Translations under genes and position numbers: made by a program
The notes under the pieces: model-generated
What the model was told of the DNA's origin: nothing
Database searches by the model: none
The model's input: the letters and a program-made list of their open reading frames with translations, nothing else
Shown: positions 1 through 8,403 of the stretch, in pieces
Layout: every line of letters begins with the position of its first letter
Numbering within the stretch: position 1 is the first letter of the stretch
Source: Christensenellaceae bacterium
GTDB taxonomy: Bacteria > Bacillota > Clostridia > Christensenellales > DTU072
NCBI GenBank assembly: GCA_031259085.1
Contig: JAIRMA010000029.1
Coordinates: 1 to 33,259, forward strand
Length of the DNA: 33,259 nt
Direction: 5' to 3'

Positions 1-519
1 ATCACGACTCATAACGGTTATTACGATGATCAACATAATCGGATCCCTGCTGTTAATATTAATGACTATCCAGCAATAAAGGATCATCTTGATAAATTCT
101 TAGATAAACTTCTAAAACGATCGAGTAAAGGGAAAACCCCATACAATTTACAATATTGTATATCAATGAGTGAATTTGAAAAATCAAAAATCGTTTATCC
201 TGAAACGACGATGAATGCTTGTTTTGCACTTGATAATAGTAAATATATAGTTGAAAAAACGTGTTATATATTAACAGGTGAATATTTAAATTATCTAGCA
301 AATACACTATCATCTAAATTATTTGAGTATGCTTATCGTCATATATTCTCAAATATTACATTAGGAAAAAATGGTTATCAATATAATAAATGCGCCATGA
401 TGAAACTACCAATTAAGCGACCTAATGATGATAGCAAATTGTTAAGTGATGATGAGATCTTTGATTTATATGAATTATCTGAGAATGAAAAGGAATATAT
501 TTTATCGAAGTGTAAATAA
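1..519 (+). CDS. Eco57I/TaqI-like adenine methyltransferase, C-terminal part (5' end outside window)
   Basis: The reading frame is open from base 1 to the TAA at 517-519, so the true start lies left of the window. The first residues, ITTHNGYYDDQHNRIPAVN, are identical to residues in the C-terminal third of the methyltransferase at 30902-32755. Similarity continues, more weakly, through PYNL, the TGEYxN motif and the acidic tail ending in xLSxxExEYI. In the right-hand protein this segment lies after the catalytic NPPY domain, where TaqI/Eco57I-type enzymes carry their DNA-recognition (specificity) domain. The piece seen here is therefore a specificity domain without visible catalysis. Family assignment rests entirely on similarity to the right-hand gene. 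Whether the missing 5' part is intact, or carries an AG repeat like its paralogue, cannot be told. It is followed by decayed type III R-M and transposase sequence. Confidence 0.85.
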   Translation: MTTHNGYYDDQHNRIPAVNINDYPAIKDHLDKFLDKLLKRSSKGKTPYNLQYCISMSEFEKSKIVYPETTMNACFALDNSKYIVEKTCYILTGEYLNYLANTLSSKLFEYAYRHIFSNITLGKNGYQYNKCAMMKLPIKRPNDDSKLLSDDEIFDLYELSENEKEYILSKCK

Positions 520-784
520 ATACGATCCCTAAAAAAGATGACTTTATTATAAGGAGACTTTAAAAAAAGAATGAATGTATTAGAAAACATTCTGCAGAAT
601 GAATGTATTAAGACAATCTAAATAAACTGATGAAATTTTCATTTGCGTGTAAGTTAATCTTTATAAAACATATTTAAAAAACTACAAATGTCAGGTAATC
701 ATAAAAGGTAGATTTGAATTTTGCATTGATTGAAAATGCTTATATATTCCAATAAAAGTTGTGTGCTGTTTGTGCTAATTTTTA
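520..784. other. Non-coding spacer with short repeats
   Basis: No convincing gene. It contains a 15-bp direct repeat (569-583 and 596-610, 27-bp period) and a perfect 14-bp palindrome CATTCTGCAGAATG at 588-601 between the copies. A 16-codon reading frame beginning at about 571 has AAGGAG some 14 bases upstream. It may be the start of a truncated downstream gene but is too short to support. Confidence 0.4.
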
Positions 785-1262
785 TATCACAGAAGGGACT
801 TAGCTATTTTTGGCTAAAGCCACTATTGTTTCTATTAGTATTTGATTATTGTCATCTTTTTTTTGCTGTTTCGCAAATACACAAGCAACTTGAATGTAGT
901 TAGAACTATAAAACTAGTCAATGCGTGTTAAATTATCACTATCATAATTGAAGGACTGTGCCTTCTTTTGTAGGTGTCCATAAGGTGTCTTCCATTTGCT
1001 CGATGCTATTCTTTATACCTTCGCGGATTGCTACGCGCGGGACTACCACAGTAAACTTGTAAAGATAGCGTTCGTTAAGCTAAAAAATGGACTTGATGTA
1101 ACATATGTTTTTCCTGTCCCAGTTTCCATCTTCACATCTAAAGTAATCATGCCGAGGTTTTTCGTTATCTATTTGTAGAATTTTTTCCACACGATAGCGT
1201 TATCGAATTGCCTTGATGTTTAAAAACATTTGGTCCTCATTTAATACGGTTGGTTGAATTAG
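785..1262 (-). pseudogene. Remnant of type III restriction enzyme helicase subunit (res)
   Basis: Reading the minus strand from about 1262 down gives, in successive shifted frames, segments matching the N-terminal part of type III restriction (Res) subunits. They are: PTVLNEDQMFLNIKAIR; LDVKMETGTGKTYV, which contains the Walker A motif TGTGKT typical of Res; FTVVVPRVAIREGIKNSIE, matching the family's IIVVPSxAIREG block; NYDSDNLTRID; and FYSSNYIQVA. At least three frameshifts and several stops separate these pieces, and the rest of the helicase and nuclease domains is absent, so the gene is dead. In a working system Res pairs with a Mod methyltransferase; no mod gene is seen here. The intact DUF4391-type gene at 2121-2759 lies upstream on the same strand, which fits one former type III operon. 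Confidence is high for the family and low for the exact ends. Confidence 0.8.
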
Positions 1263-1442
1263 CAAAACATACGTCAAAAAATTCGAAAACCTCTTCTCTC
1301 TCAGTGTTCTCTAATGCCGTTATCATGTTTGTGGTTTGTCTAAGATACCTTTAAGTCGCGTGTATGACTTATGGCGTTTAATTGGGCTGTCCTTTAAATA
1401 CCTCAGCTATTCTACCACAAGGCATCTATTTGATATGGCTGT

Positions 1443-1480
1443 ATAGTGAATCAAAACCTTACGGTTTATCACTATTTTTT
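1443..1480. terminator. Hairpin with T-run, possible terminator
   Basis: Outer stem ATAGTGA (1443-1449) pairs with TCACTAT (1469-1475), and inner stem AAACC (1454-1458) pairs with GGTTT (1463-1467) around a TTAC loop. A run of six T follows on the plus strand (1475-1480). It lies just beyond the transposase relic, so it could also be a remnant of an insertion-sequence end. Confidence 0.4.
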
Positions 1481-1490
1481 AGGCATCAAA

Positions 1491-1930
1491 TTACAAGTTA
1501 GATTTTCCAGTGAATGTAAGCATTTTATTATGTATACTACAACCATTGGGAGAACATCTATTAATCATACTTAGCATAAGCGCTTTATCTCTTTTCTCAA
1601 ATAGTTTTATATCTATAAAGTCGTCTCGGTTATCTCTATCATCCCATTAGTTTTAATGAATTTGATGTTTAATATTTTTGCTATACAGTGTTCATATCGA
1701 GGTAGTTCACGTGCTAATAAATGATATAAATTAAATGCGAGCACAGACATTATAAGATCAAAATCAATATTTAAAAATGCCACTGATTTATTTTTGTTTA
1801 TATTAAAGAAATGTATTTGTTCAGTTATTGTGGTTTCAATTAACCAGCGCTCTGAATATTTTTTTATTATAGTAGCGATAATATAAACGTATGCGACGGA
1901 ATAACGAAATGAGCTACAAATTCTTTAGAC
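1491..1930 (-). pseudogene. DDE transposase C-terminal remnant
   Basis: Minus-strand translation from about 1890 gives YSERWLIETTITEQIHFF followed by VAFLNIDFDLIMSVLAFNLY and HLLARELPRYEH. This is the C-terminal block of IS4/IS1634-like DDE transposases, where RWxIE carries the catalytic glutamate and is followed by an xxDFDLxxxxLAxxLYxLLA helix. A stop at 1613-1615 and a frame change then lead into FEKRDKALML and LTFTGKSNL, ending at 1491. The N-terminal catalytic part is not found. The relic lies between the DUF4391-type gene and the res relic, so an insertion here may have broken up a type III operon. Terminal inverted repeats were not identified. Confidence 0.75.
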
Positions 1931-2120
1931 ATTATGCAAAAAAACCGACTTAAAAAACTTCGATCTTTTTACTTCTCTGATGTTATTTCGGAATTTTTAA
2001 ATCTTTGTGTTAAGAATGTATAAATCCATGAATTTGGTTTTTTACAAAATTAAAATGCTTAGAAATTTTTTGTTTTAAAATTGTTATTTAATGTTTCTCT
2101 GAACATTTCAATTTTTTGCA

Positions 2121-2759
2121 TCATTCTTCTTTTTCTATTTCTTCTAATAAGTTTCGAATATTCTTGTTGTATTCCATTCTCTTATTGGAATTTAATTCCT
2201 TGGCGCTCATGCGCTCTAGCTTTGCAACTTGCTTCTCTAGTTTCTTGATTTTTTTGCTTCGGTTTTCTAGATCGGTAGCGGTTTCGTCTTCCCTTCTGCG
2301 CAATCCTATCACAAAACTGTAAAGATTAGCATAAATATCGGAAAGCGTTTCGTTATCATTTATGTCTATCATTAACTCATGTTCTGGGTCTGTACCATAG
2401 TAACTCCCCATGCTTATTACCACGCCGTCCTTAATTGTCTTATTAGCCATGTAATAAATACTGTTTGCACCCCATGGTACTTCAAAAATTGTATGGGCTT
2501 TAGTTTGCATGTCAAAAGCAGTCATGAATGTAATAGGCACGCAGTCATCCTTTAATTGCACTTCGATTAGATAAATACGCTCAACCCCATTATCTGGCTT
2601 TGCAATCTCCTTGTCTATTATCCCTATAATTGTGAGCTTGCCTAGATTGTCTTTTAAGCATGCTTTTTCAGCCTCGTTTAATGTTAGATCTTTTAACAAA
2701 GTCAATGGTGGTATTTCTTTTACCTTGTTTTTATAAATCCTTGAATCTGAAATAATCAT
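2121..2759 (-). CDS. DUF4391-type protein associated with type III restriction
   Basis: A 212-residue soluble protein with no signal or membrane segment. The start is well supported: AAGGAGA sits five bases before the ATG. The middle is alpha/beta with the phrase RIYLIEVQLKDD. The C-terminal third is a charged coiled coil, KKIKKLEKQVAKLERMSAKE, followed by NKRMEYNKNIRNLLEEIE. That ending resembles the KLEKxxxKExxFNRKVELNxxIxxL tail of DUF4391 proteins, which are commonly encoded beside type III mod and res genes. The family call is from pattern memory, not a search. Context supports it: the same strand, downstream, holds a res relic. Biochemical function is unknown. This appears to be the only intact reading frame left from the presumed operon, unless it too is a bystander. 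Confidence 0.6.
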   Translation of the reverse strand: MIISDSRIYKNKVKEIPPLTLLKDLTLNEAEKACLKDNLGKLTIIGIIDKEIAKPDNGVERIYLIEVQLKDDCVPITFMTAFDMQTKAHTIFEVPWGANSIYYMANKTIKDGVVISMGSYYGTDPEHELMIDINDNETLSDIYANLYSFVIGLRRREDETATDLENRSKKIKKLEKQVAKLERMSAKELNSNKRMEYNKNIRNLLEEIEKEE

Positions 2760-3242
2760 ATTATCTCCTTTAAAACATTCCTGGCATTTTATGTCAATTG
2801 CACAAGTTCGTATTATGAAACGAAATTAAAGTTAAAATGCCTAAAGTCTTATCTTCCTCTATTTATCAATTTATTTTAGGTGTGTTCTGAAGTGGAACAC
2901 TAATTGAAATGCAATTTATAAATTCTGTTAAACCGGTTTATGGTTCGTTGTGTTTTATATTTTTTATTTAGTATTAATCTTTGTTAAGTATCTTAAAAGG
3001 CTATTATAATTTTAACCATCACTCACTTTTTTAGTAACCGTTGCTATATCTACTGTTACTTTAAAAGTGACCTTAAGCCTTGTCAAAGCTTTTGATTTTT
3101 AATCTACTTACAAATGAATTATACTATTATGTGTTTTTTTGATCTCAAAGTAAATTGAAGTCAATCTGATTTCTATAGAATGTCGGCGTTTTAACTAACA
3201 TCAAGAAAGTCTATTATTACATTATTTAATAAAACTAGTAAC
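2760..3242. other. Intergenic, nothing recognised
   Basis: AT-rich stretch of 483 bases between the zinc-ribbon gene and the DUF4391-type gene. No open frame of note, no RNA gene and no strong hairpin with a T-run was seen. Short scattered frames with stops suggest decayed coding DNA, but no family was recognised. Confidence 0.4.
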
Positions 3243-3467
3243 TCACAAACTTTTATTAATACTTTGTTCCTTTTCGCATCTTTGGCATTTGCCATCGACT
3301 ATTTCAGAGAGGCATTTATCGCAAACGGGAGGACCGCCACATGCCATACAAATCCAGTCATTGGGATTTAAAGTCATTCCACACACCCCACAATGCACCT
3401 TTAAGTTATTGGTGTATTGAGGTTTGTTATCCTTAACTGTTCCGAATAACTTTTTGAAAAATCCCAT
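3243..3467 (-). CDS. Small zinc-ribbon protein
   Basis: A 74-residue protein preceded by GAGGTG about nine bases before the ATG. After a basic start (MGFFKKLFG) it has four Cys pairs or near-pairs: CGVCG, CMACG, CDKC and CQRC. This spacing suits two zinc knuckles folded as a small treble-clef or RING-like zinc ribbon. No catalytic motif and no membrane segment is present. It may be a DNA- or protein-binding accessory factor. It stands alone, with long intergenic gaps on both sides, and I do not recognise a named family. The regular cysteine pattern and good ribosome binding site argue it is a real gene. Confidence 0.7.
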   Translation of the reverse strand: MGFFKKLFGTVKDNKPQYTNNLKVHCGVCGMTLNPNDWICMACGGPPVCDKCLSEIVDGKCQRCEKEQSINKSL

Positions 3468-3890
3468 ACTGCGATCACCTCATTTGCCACGAATGCTATC
3501 TGATCAGACGATTTAACCTTTAAGCATACGTCATAGATTCTACTTATTACCGAAGAGTATAAACTATACTCTGTTCTTTCATTTCTTTAATTGTACGTTT
3601 TAAGCTTTGCAACTTGCTTTTTTCATCGTCAGTCCGTCATCCGTTAGATTAATATCATCTCAATTGTATGGAATTTTGTTTTAAAATTCATAAAATTTTT
3701 TACTTTGCGCTATCAAAAAAATTATCATTAGAAGGTACTATTGATTTTTTTTCTAATACTACTTAATTGACGGTTATTCTTTGTCAAATGACCCATCTAT
3801 TGATCTTTTTTTACCCATATTTTGTGATTTTATGCAGGAAATATTTAAGTGATCACAGGACAAAAAAATAAGACTTTTAGATTCCATTCA
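3468..3890. other. Intergenic, possible small relic
   Basis: No intact gene in 423 bases. On the minus strand around 3545-3645 there is a short charged helix-like frame (KSKLQSLKRTIKEMKEQS). The plus-strand string CTTTGCAACTTGCTT occurs both here and inside the DUF4391-type gene (about 2219-2233). A decayed partial copy is possible but unproven. Confidence 0.3.
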
Positions 3891-3966
3891 TGGTGGAGAT
3901 GAGGGGACTCGAACCCCTGGCCTATGCATTGCGAACGCATCGCTCTACCAACTGAGCTACACCCCC
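3891..3966 (-). tRNA. tRNA-Ala (anticodon CGC)
   Basis: On the minus strand a complete 76-base cloverleaf is read. The acceptor is GGGGGTG paired with CATCTCC, the D-arm is GCTCAGTTGGTAGAGC, the anticodon arm is ATGCG-TTCGCAA-TGCAT, the T-arm is AGGGG-TTCGAGT-CCCCT, then A and an encoded CCA. The anticodon loop places CGC at positions 34-36, which reads GCG alanine codons. The acceptor has G at 3 opposite T at 70, the G3:U70 pair that identifies alanine tRNAs. No other tRNA gene lies beside it. Confidence 0.95.
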
Positions 3967-4238
3967 ATTAAATTAATAATAATTAGCACTTAAATCTTAA
4001 TTAATATTAATTAAATGAACAATTAAATTATATCACTAAAATGTTTATTATGCAATATTTTTATATAAGAAATTCGATTCTCAAATATTCGCATTGCACA
4101 TTTACATAATTTTATTAGTTAATTTGTTCATTGATATGTTTTTCATATCTGTCACACATTGTTATTTAATAATGTAAAGGCGCAACATATGCTTTTTATA
4201 TCAATTCAACCTTATATATTTATTTAAGTGATGAAAAT

Positions 4239-5516
4239 TTACTCTAATATATTGTTGATTTGATTAGAAGCTTCATTTTTCAATGTTTCCTCTTTTTCAT
4301 TCGCTTTTATTTCATCAAATATTTGCTGGATTTCAACTTTTGATTTTGATTTTACTTTAAATATGAATATCACATAATGCATTAATATCACTAAACCTAG
4401 AACTATGCGCATTACTAAAACATCGACCATTATAATAGGAATAGATATAAGAACTGTTACAAGCAATAATACCTTTACTTTATTTGCATTAGTCATAGCT
4501 TTGGTTTTCAAAAATGGTTCAAGATGCTTCTTATATATTCTAGTCGAGGTGAACCATTTTTCGAATTTTTTTGAACCTTTTGCATAGCAAAGGGCTGTTA
4601 TTATTAAAAATGGCGTTGTGGGCAAAATGGGCAACACTATACCCACTGTGCCTAAAGCAAGACAAATAGTACCAATTATTAGTAATACTACATTAATTAT
4701 TTTTTTTGATAACTTTTGATCTCTTGACTTGCACTTTTCTAATATAGAATTTTTTGAATTTGAACTTACTCGTTGTGAATCTTCACTATCGTTATTTTCT
4801 TCACAATCATTCTTTGTAAAATAACGATCTATTATTATTTTAATGTCAGGATCACATTTATCACCACATTTTATGATCTCACTATCGTTTAATAATATTA
4901 TATCACTTGCATATTTTGTAATATCAACTAAGGAATTTGATGCTATGATGAATGAATTGTTCTTTGATTTCAATATCTCCAGGCAATACTGTATTAGATG
5001 CTTTTCACTATTTAATATTTCAAAAAATTTATCAATAGCGTTCATAATATGTATAATAGGTTTATCTAGTGACAAAAGCACACAATATATTATTAAAAAA
5101 TCTTCGCTAGTTAAATCTTTAATTAAGATTCCTTTATCACTTAGCATAATATTTTCTAGAGTATGATTGAGTTGTTCATTCTCTATGTTGTTATAACTTG
5201 TCCCATTTTGGGCACAATAGATTCTATTAAACAATGTGTCTAATCTCACATTTTGCACGTCAAAATCAGTGCAAAAAATCTCATTTATATGTTGAATAAA
5301 TTCACCTGCAGAATATTTAAGTAATTTTAAACAGTCTAGATGAGTTATATTCGATATACTATTATCTGTGCAACTTAAGGATTCTGATGATGCTTTTCCA
5401 GATAATGAATCTAAATTCAAAATTCCTAAAACGCATCTTTTAGGTAACAAACATTTATGACCTTCGATTAAAATATTTCCATCATGATTAGTAAAAGTAA
5501 TATCATTGATTTTCAT
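4239..5516 (-). CDS. DUF454 (YbaN-like) membrane protein with degenerate ABC-ATPase-like N-terminal domain
   Basis: 425 residues in two parts. Residues from about 270 to 395 are a DUF454/YbaN domain: a first membrane helix ending in VGIVLPILPTTPFLI, then CYAKGSKKFEKWF, and two more hydrophobic helices. YbaN relatives are short inner-membrane proteins of unknown role, so the extra 250 or so N-terminal residues are unusual. That part reads like an eroded ABC ATPase: GILNLDSLSGKASS where Walker A would be, LTSEDFLIIYCVLLSLDKP where the signature and approach to Walker B would be, and SFIIASNSLVDITKYASDII plus LLNDSEIIKCGD matching the usual TH-loop and 'adrIivLkdGkIv..G' end. The catalytic Walker B Asp-Glu is missing, so ATP hydrolysis is unlikely. 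A Ser/Asn-rich linker (about 235-260) joins the halves. Start: ATG with AGGATG upstream. The DUF454 call is firm; the ABC relationship is inference. Confidence 0.75.
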   Translation of the reverse strand: MKINDITFTNHDGNILIEGHKCLLPKRCVLGILNLDSLSGKASSESLSCTDNSISNITHLDCLKLLKYSAGEFIQHINEIFCTDFDVQNVRLDTLFNRIYCAQNGTSYNNIENEQLNHTLENIMLSDKGILIKDLTSEDFLIIYCVLLSLDKPIIHIMNAIDKFFEILNSEKHLIQYCLEILKSKNNSFIIASNSLVDITKYASDIILLNDSEIIKCGDKCDPDIKIIIDRYFTKNDCEENNDSEDSQRVSSNSKNSILEKCKSRDQKLSKKIINVVLLIIGTICLALGTVGIVLPILPTTPFLIITALCYAKGSKKFEKWFTSTRIYKKHLEPFLKTKAMTNANKVKVLLLVTVLISIPIIMVDVLVMRIVLGLVILMHYVIFIFKVKSKSKVEIQQIFDEIKANEKEETLKNEASNQINNILE

Positions 5517-5871
5517 TGTATATCATCCTAACTGCATTACTAAAGGTTCAACGTTATATTTTATGCCTCTTTTTTAAAAGAATATGAGAGTTATTATATT
5601 CAAAATTGAAGATACTAACCTATAACGTTCACTTTAATAAATCAATCTTTATAGTTCAAAAACTATTTTATTTAAAACACAACTAACATATATAATATAT
5701 TACATCATTAAATAACATTCTCATAATTATTTAAATTTGCAAAAAGAGATCAATTATAAAATTGATCCCTCTATATGTAATGCAACTTTAAATATACTAG
5801 TACTTAACAATGTTAATATAATCTATATTAATATGCTAGAGTAAAAATAAACGGTGTTTAAGTTAATTTGC
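5517..5871. other. Intergenic with metE terminator
   Basis: 355 AT-rich bases between metE and the DUF454 gene, both on the minus strand. The only structure seen is the hairpin at 5748-5767. Promoter elements for the DUF454 gene presumably lie at 5520-5740, but the uniform AT content makes any single choice unreliable. Confidence 0.4.
5748..5767 (-). terminator. Intrinsic terminator after metE
   Basis: On the minus strand GATCAATT, loop TTAT, AATTGATC form a perfect 8-bp stem, extended by weaker flanking pairs and followed by TCTTTTT. It lies about 100 bases past the metE stop and points the right way to end metE transcription. Confidence 0.65.
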
Positions 5872-8133
5872 CTATAATTGTGAACGAACCTCTAATGCTG
5901 CCTCGACCAAATTAGCTAGACTTTCATTTGTTTCTTTTATGCCTCTTGTTTTAAGACCACAATCAGGATTAATCCACACCTTTTCCTTAGGCATAACCAA
6001 TAATATATTCTTTATAACACTAACAATTTCTTCAACACTAGGGACTCGGGCTGAGTGAATATCATAAACACCAGGACCAACTTGAGTTATAAACTTTGCT
6101 CTTTTTAATGATTTAAGTATTTCAAGTGAGGATCTGCTAGCTTCAAACGTGATAACATCAGCATCCATCTTGTCAATTGGCTTTATAATATCATCAAATT
6201 CACTATAACACATGTGCGTGTGTATTTGCGTCTCAGGTTTTACTCCACTGTGAGTTAAGCGAAAAGCAGGTATTGCCCAACTTAAATATTTACTTTCCCA
6301 ATCACTTTTTCTAATTGGTAATTTTTCTCTGAGTGCAGCTTCATCTATTTGAATGATCTTTATGCCATTCTTTTCCAGATCCAAGACTTCATCCCGCACT
6401 GCAAGAGCTAACTGAAGGGCTATCGCACGCAGAGAAATGCCCTCTCGAGGAAAGGACCAGTTTAATATTGTGATAGGCCCTGTTAACATGCCTTTGACAG
6501 GCTTATCAGTTAAGCTTTGTGCATACTTTGACATTTCTACAGTTATAGGTTTTTCTCTAGATATATCAGCAGAAATAATAGGGGGTTTCACACAGCGTGT
6601 TCCATATGATTGTACCCATCCAAACTTGGTAAATAAGAATCCGTTCAAATTCTCACCAAAAAATTCTACCATGTCATTTCTTTCAAATTCACCATGAACT
6701 AACACATCTATGCCTAGTTTTTCTTGTAACTCGATACAATTCTTAATGTATCCTTTGATATTATTGTCATATTCTTCTTTTGTTATTTTACCTGCTTTGT
6801 AATTAGCTCTATTAATTCTTACGTCTTTAGTTTGTGGGAATGAACCTATGGTGGTTGTAGGGAGCAATGGTAGTTTTAAAGACTCGTTTTGAATTGTTCT
6901 ACGTTTTGCCCGATTTGGTGTCCTTATATAGTCGGAATCCTTTATACTATCTACACGAAGCATTACTTCCATAGAACCAGAATTTTTATATTTATCAATT
7001 ATGGTAGCGTTCTCATGCAGGATTTGGCTAGCGTCATAATCACACAATATATTGCGTAAGTCATTTATTTCTAATAATTTTTCTTCAGCAAAAGCTAATC
7101 TTTCTAATTCATAATCAGGGATATGTGTTTCTAAGGTTTTAGAATAAGGCACATGTAAAAGTGAGCATGAAGTTGTTAATACCAGATTACCAACTATTTT
7201 TTCATAGATATAATGTAGTTTACTCAATGTTTTTAGATAATCACATCTCCAGATATTCTTTCCGTTAATAATTCCAACAAATAACTTCATGTCTTGGGGA
7301 ACGCCATATTCCCTAATAAGACGTAGTGTATTCCCCTCAACAAAATCAAGACCTAGGCCATCAAACTTCATTTTAATAATGTCTTGATATATATCCCTAA
7401 TATCACCAAAGTAAGTTTGCAATAATATTTTTGTGGTAGCTTTATTTGTTAATATTTGATCGTATATCCTTCTGAAAAGCATAATATCCCGTTTTTGCAG
7501 ATCAGTGACCAAATAAGGTTCATCTAATTGAATCCACTCACAGCCTATATCAGAAAGCTTCTTTATGATTTGAATATATGCATCTGCAATACTCGCAATA
7601 AAATCACTTGCAGATTTTTGACCAGTATATTTGGCTAATTTTAGAAATGTAAAAGGCCCTTGTAAAATAACTTTAGCAGTTATATTTTCAGACTTAGCCT
7701 CTAAGAATTCATTGAATATTTTGTCATCAGATAATTTAATTTCTGTCTCATCATCTATTTCAGGTGTGATATAATGATAATTGGTATTAAACCATTTCTT
7801 CATTGCAGAAGCCTTAACATCAATGTCCCCATCTTGATAACCTTTAGCGATTGCAAAATACAGATCTTCTTTATTTAGATTAAGATTTCTGTGACGAGCT
7901 GGGATAACACCTAACATGAGAGATGTATCTAACATGCCATCATATAGTGAAAAATCACCAACATTAACCATATCTATGTACTTTGCTTGAATCTTAAGAT
8001 GATCTATACGTAATTCACGAGTTCCAGTATTTAATTCCTCTAAGGATATTTCTTTTTTGAAATATCGCTCAATTAAAAACTTAAGTTCACGGTTTCTGCC
8101 AATCCTAGGAAATCCAACTATCGTTGTTTTCAT
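5872..8133 (-). CDS. metE: Cobalamin-independent methionine synthase
   Basis: MetE transfers the methyl group of methyltetrahydropteroyl-triglutamate to homocysteine, the last step of methionine synthesis, without vitamin B12. The chosen start gives 753 residues, the same length as E. coli MetE. It begins MKTTIVGFPRIGRNREL, and AAGGAG lies seven bases before this ATG, whereas an in-frame ATG at 8196 lacks a ribosome binding site and would add 21 residues not found in the family. The two beta-alpha barrels are both complete. The zinc and homocysteine ligands are visible in the C-terminal half: His and Cys in HTHMCYSEF, Glu in ITFEASRS, and Cys in INPDCGLKTR. The gene stands alone; the 5' region shows no T-box or SAM-riboswitch features. 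Confidence 0.97.
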   Translation of the reverse strand: MKTTIVGFPRIGRNRELKFLIERYFKKEISLEELNTGTRELRIDHLKIQAKYIDMVNVGDFSLYDGMLDTSLMLGVIPARHRNLNLNKEDLYFAIAKGYQDGDIDVKASAMKKWFNTNYHYITPEIDDETEIKLSDDKIFNEFLEAKSENITAKVILQGPFTFLKLAKYTGQKSASDFIASIADAYIQIIKKLSDIGCEWIQLDEPYLVTDLQKRDIMLFRRIYDQILTNKATTKILLQTYFGDIRDIYQDIIKMKFDGLGLDFVEGNTLRLIREYGVPQDMKLFVGIINGKNIWRCDYLKTLSKLHYIYEKIVGNLVLTTSCSLLHVPYSKTLETHIPDYELERLAFAEEKLLEINDLRNILCDYDASQILHENATIIDKYKNSGSMEVMLRVDSIKDSDYIRTPNRAKRRTIQNESLKLPLLPTTTIGSFPQTKDVRINRANYKAGKITKEEYDNNIKGYIKNCIELQEKLGIDVLVHGEFERNDMVEFFGENLNGFLFTKFGWVQSYGTRCVKPPIISADISREKPITVEMSKYAQSLTDKPVKGMLTGPITILNWSFPREGISLRAIALQLALAVRDEVLDLEKNGIKIIQIDEAALREKLPIRKSDWESKYLSWAIPAFRLTHSGVKPETQIHTHMCYSEFDDIIKPIDKMDADVITFEASRSSLEILKSLKRAKFITQVGPGVYDIHSARVPSVEEIVSVIKNILLVMPKEKVWINPDCGLKTRGIKETNESLANLVEAALEVRSQL

Positions 8134-8187
8134 GCTTTTCTCCTTGTTTATTATCTTAAATATAACTATGGTTTTGAATTTATTTAT

Positions 8188-8216
8188 ATTATACACTATA
8201 TGGATTTAAATTAAAA
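8188..8216 (-). promoter_or_regulatory. Putative metE promoter
   Basis: A consensus TATAAT (minus strand, 8188-8193) lies about 55 bases upstream of the metE start. The matching -35 at 17-bp spacing is weak (TTTTAA, 8211-8216). The short AT-rich leader leaves no room for a T-box or S-box element, so methionine control, if any, is not by a recognisable riboswitch. Confidence 0.4.
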
Positions 8217-8403
8217 ATATAATATGTGTGTTTCTAAATAAATATCGATCTCTAGTATTTTATTTTTTAAATATATTTTGTTAATTTTGGTTAATTTTTG
8301 ACTAGCATAACACGTATATTACTTGCAATCTACACAAGGTTAGTATAAAATAGGATTATATAATTAAAATTATATAAATATTTTACTTTTGGATAATTAT
8401 TAT

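Noticed and set aside
570-621. Short frame MNVLENILQNECIKTI with an upstream AAGGAG
   Set aside because: Only 16 codons and 14-base spacing; it could be the start of a truncated gene after the left methyltransferase but cannot be supported.
3545-3645. A partial second copy of the DUF4391-type gene
   Set aside because: Only a 15-base match (CTTTGCAACTTGCTT) plus generic charged helix; not enough to claim homology.
8134-8403. Possible T-box or SAM riboswitch ahead of metE
   Set aside because: The region is uniformly AT-rich, lacks the T-box GGGTGG-type box and the SAM-riboswitch core, and leaves only about 50 bases between the -10 and the start.
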